A stretch of DNA of 7,508 nt from SIG598 sp045538015 (GTDB lineage: Bacteria > Bacillota > Clostridia > Oscillospirales > Acutalibacteraceae). The stretch is from contig JAZSQO010000084.1 in assembly GCA_045538015.1 (NCBI GenBank), positions 1 to 7,508 on the forward strand, written 5' to 3'. A program made the position numbers and the translations under genes. This document shows positions 5,625 through 7,508 of the stretch, piece after piece (position 1 is the stretch's first letter; the number at the start of each line of letters is the position of its first letter). The notes under the pieces are model-generated. The model ran no database searches, had not been told where the DNA came from, and worked only from the letters and a program-made list of their open reading frames with translations.

Positions 5625-7508
5625 ATGAAAATCGTTTTCTCTACCAAAAATGTGACCCGCGCCTCCTTCCTCGACACCTGCCGCTACGCCTATGACTACG
5701 GCTTTGACGGCTTCGAGATATACGATGCTGTCAAGGAGCGCGGCCAGCACCACGACAGCATTCTGCGCCGGGAGCGCTCCGCCGACGCCAAGCGCAAGCT
5801 CATAAACCGCAATCTTGCCGTTTCCGCTCTGCACTGCCCCTTCTCTCTGGACACCGAGGAGGCCACGGCCGATGTGCTGGCAAAATATGTGGATATGGCC
5901 GCCACCGCCAGCGTGGCCTATGTCATCGTCCGCGTCGAAAAGGAGACCTCCTTTGAGGTGCTGAGCGAAAAGCTGGGCAAGGCTATCATCCGCGCCGAAC
6001 GCGCCGATGTGGGCATCCTGCTGGAAACCGTGGGCTATCTTGCCAACACGGAAAACATCATCGGCATCATCAATTATTTCTCCTCCGCCGCCATCGGCGT
6101 TTCCTGGAATGTGCGCGGCACATACTTCGGTGCCGACGAGACCGCCGAAACCACCATCAAGACTCTGGGCGCCTACATCAAGTATGTGCGTCTGGGCGAC
6201 ATGAAGGACGGCAGAACCGTGCTCATCGGCGAGGGTGATCTGCCCGTTGACGGCCTGCTGAGCGCCCTTTCCTCCCTCAATTTCGACGGCTTTATCTGCG
6301 CCGCGTGGAACGAGGAGATCAACGACGCCGATATCGTTCTGACCCACTTCGCCAACTATATCTCCTCGCTGAAGCGGGAGAAGAGGGAGCACGACCGCGC
6401 CTACTACAACCGCTCCCGCACCGGCACCTTCGTGTGGAAGAAATACGACGTCATCGACGCCACCTTCTCCGATGTGCTGGACAAGATGGTGGAAAAATAT
6501 CCCGACCAGTACGCCTTCAAATATCCCACCCTCGATTACACCAGAACCTACAAGCAGTTCCGCCGGGATGTTGACGAGTGCGCCGCCGCTCTCATCTCTC
6601 TGGGCGTAAAGGCCGGAGACCATGTGGCTGTGTGGGCCACCAATGTGCCCCAGTGGTACATCACCTTCTGGGCAACCACCAAGATCGGCGCCGTTCTGGT
6701 CACCGTAAACACCGCCTACAAGATCCACGAGATCGAGTATCTGCTCAAGCAGTCGGACACTCACACCCTCGTGATGATCGAGGACTGCAAGGATATCAAC
6801 TACAAGGAGATCATTCAGGAGCTCTGCCCCGAGCTGGAAAACCTCATTCCCGGCTCTCCGCTCTATTCCAAGAAGCTGCCCTTCCTGCGCAATGTGGTGA
6901 CCGCCGGCTTCTCCATGCCCGGCTGCCTCACATGGGAGCAGATGCTCTCCCGGGCCGCTCTCGTTCCCCGGGAGGAGGTTCGCCGCCGTGCCTCTCTCGT
7001 CAAGCCTGACGACGTGTGCAATATGCAGTACACCTCCGGCACCACCGGCTTCCCCAAGGGCGTAATGCTCACCCACCGCAACATCGTGAACAACGGCAAG
7101 ACCATCGGCGACCGCATGGATCTGTCCACCGCCGACCGCATGATGATCCAGGTGCCCATGTTCCACTGCTTCGGCATGGTGCTCTCCATGACCTCCATGA
7201 TGACCCACGGCGGCACCCTTTGTCCCATTCCCTATTTCTCGCCCAAGTCGTCGCTGGCCTGCGTGAACGACGAGCACATCACCTGCTTCAACGGCGTGCC
7301 CACCATGTTCATCGCCATGTTCAACCATCCTGATTTTGCCAAGACCGATTTTTCCTATATGCGCACCGGCATCATGGCAGGCGCCAACTGCCCTGCCGAC
7401 CTGATGCGCCGTGCCTCGGTGGAGATGAATATGCGGGGGATCATCAGCGTGTACGGTCAGACCGAAGCCTCCCCCGGCTGTACCATGGGAAGTCGGATCG
7501 TAGCCATG
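5625..7508 (+). CDS. TIM-barrel / AMP-dependent acyl-CoA synthetase fusion (3' end beyond window)
   Basis: The frame is open from ATG 5625 to the last base, giving 628 codons without a stop. AGGAGG lies six bases before the ATG, and the upstream stop is one base away, so translation is coupled to the LeuA-like gene. Residues 1-250 look like a xylose-isomerase/AP-endonuclease-2-type TIM barrel: GFDGFEIYD (26-34), ALHCPF (68-73), VGILLETVG (129-137), YVRLGDMKDG (187-196), GEGDLPVDGLLSAL (202-215). Several usual metal ligands are replaced: Asn162/Arg164 where Asp and His are common, Arg189 for His, and no Glu in the last strand (ICAAWNEE, 224-231). After a charged linker (about 248-270), residues ~275 onward are an acyl-activating enzyme of the ANL superfamily. 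The ATP-binding loop YTSGTTGFPKG is at 469-479, PMFHCFG at 511-517, and the adenine/acyl motif YGQTE at 610-614. About 200 more residues, including the C-terminal lid lysine, would lie past the window. It probably adenylates a carboxylic acid and transfers it to CoA or a carrier. The substrate is unknown. Confidence 0.88.
   Translation, partial: MKIVFSTKNVTRASFLDTCRYAYDYGFDGFEIYDAVKERGQHHDSILRRERSADAKRKLINRNLAVSALHCPFSLDTEEATADVLAKYVDMAATASVAYVIVRVEKETSFEVLSEKLGKAIIRAERADVGILLETVGYLANTENIIGIINYFSSAAIGVSWNVRGTYFGADETAETTIKTLGAYIKYVRLGDMKDGRTVLIGEGDLPVDGLLSALSSLNFDGFICAAWNEEINDADIVLTHFANYISSLKREKREHDRAYYNRSRTGTFVWKKYDVIDATFSDVLDKMVEKYPDQYAFKYPTLDYTRTYKQFRRDVDECAAALISLGVKAGDHVAVWATNVPQWYITFWATTKIGAVLVTVNTAYKIHEIEYLLKQSDTHTLVMIEDCKDINYKEIIQELCPELENLIPGSPLYSKKLPFLRNVVTAGFSMPGCLTWEQMLSRAALVPREEVRRRASLVKPDDVCNMQYTSGTTGFPKGVMLTHRNIVNNGKTIGDRMDLSTADRMMIQVPMFHCFGMVLSMTSMMTHGGTLCPIPYFSPKSSLACVNDEHITCFNGVPTMFIAMFNHPDFAKTDFSYMRTGIMAGANCPADLMRRASVEMNMRGIISVYGQTEASPGCTMGSRIVAM

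Noticed and set aside
4202..5677. 491-codon open frame on the minus strand opposite the LeuA-like gene
   Set aside because: It is antisense to a gene with clear family motifs, a ribosome binding site and a T-box; its Gly/Val/His-rich, motif-free protein is typical of a shadow frame in GC-biased coding sequence.
5586..7328. 580-codon open frame on the minus strand opposite the TIM-barrel/ligase gene
   Set aside because: The plus-strand frame encodes recognisable ANL ligase motifs without a stop. The antisense product is low-complexity (His, Gly, Val) and has no family features.

Overview
The window reads like chromosome from a fairly GC-rich (roughly 55-60% by eye) Gram-positive anaerobe of the Clostridia, most likely an Oscillospiraceae/Ruminococcaceae-type gut bacterium. 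The evidence is strong AGGAGG-type ribosome binding sites, two TTG start codons, a class I T-box leader, sigma-A-like TTGACA promoters, and an ECF sigma/membrane anti-sigma pair of the style common in that group. The genus cannot be fixed from sequence alone.

Layout: bases 1-126 hold no convincing gene. Bases 127-2017 (minus strand) hold a tight two-gene operon, rfbA then rfbB, for dTDP-glucose formation and its 4,6-dehydration, the first two steps toward dTDP-L-rhamnose and related sugars. A good sigma-A-like promoter lies at 2071-2098. The divergent intergenic region (2018-2214) also carries two short palindromes. Bases 2215-3830 (plus strand) hold an ECF-type sigma factor and a translationally coupled single-pass membrane protein, its probable anti-sigma factor. 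Bases 3865-4183 hold a promoter and a complete T-box riboswitch: Stem I, specifier loop, Stem II/III region, antiterminator and a 17-bp intrinsic terminator. The T-box most probably reads tRNA-Leu (specifier CTC, discriminator-reading base compatible with A73).

The T-box controls two adjacent genes. The first (4235-5623) is a 462-residue homologue of 2-isopropylmalate synthase. Its C-terminal leucine-binding-type regulatory domain is well preserved, but the metal-binding and catalytic motifs of its TIM barrel are replaced. The second starts one base after the first stops and runs off the window (5625 to beyond 7508). It fuses an N-terminal xylose-isomerase/AP-endonuclease-2-like TIM barrel, also with several usual metal ligands replaced, to an AMP-forming acyl-CoA synthetase-type domain with intact ATP-binding motifs.

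The most interesting reading is that this is a leucine-sensing operon working at two levels: tRNA-Leu charging at the RNA level, and possibly leucine itself at the protein level through a catalytically dead LeuA relative. It would govern an acid-activating enzyme of unknown substrate. A link to leucine or branched-chain acid metabolism, such as activating isovalerate for leucine synthesis, is a hypothesis only.
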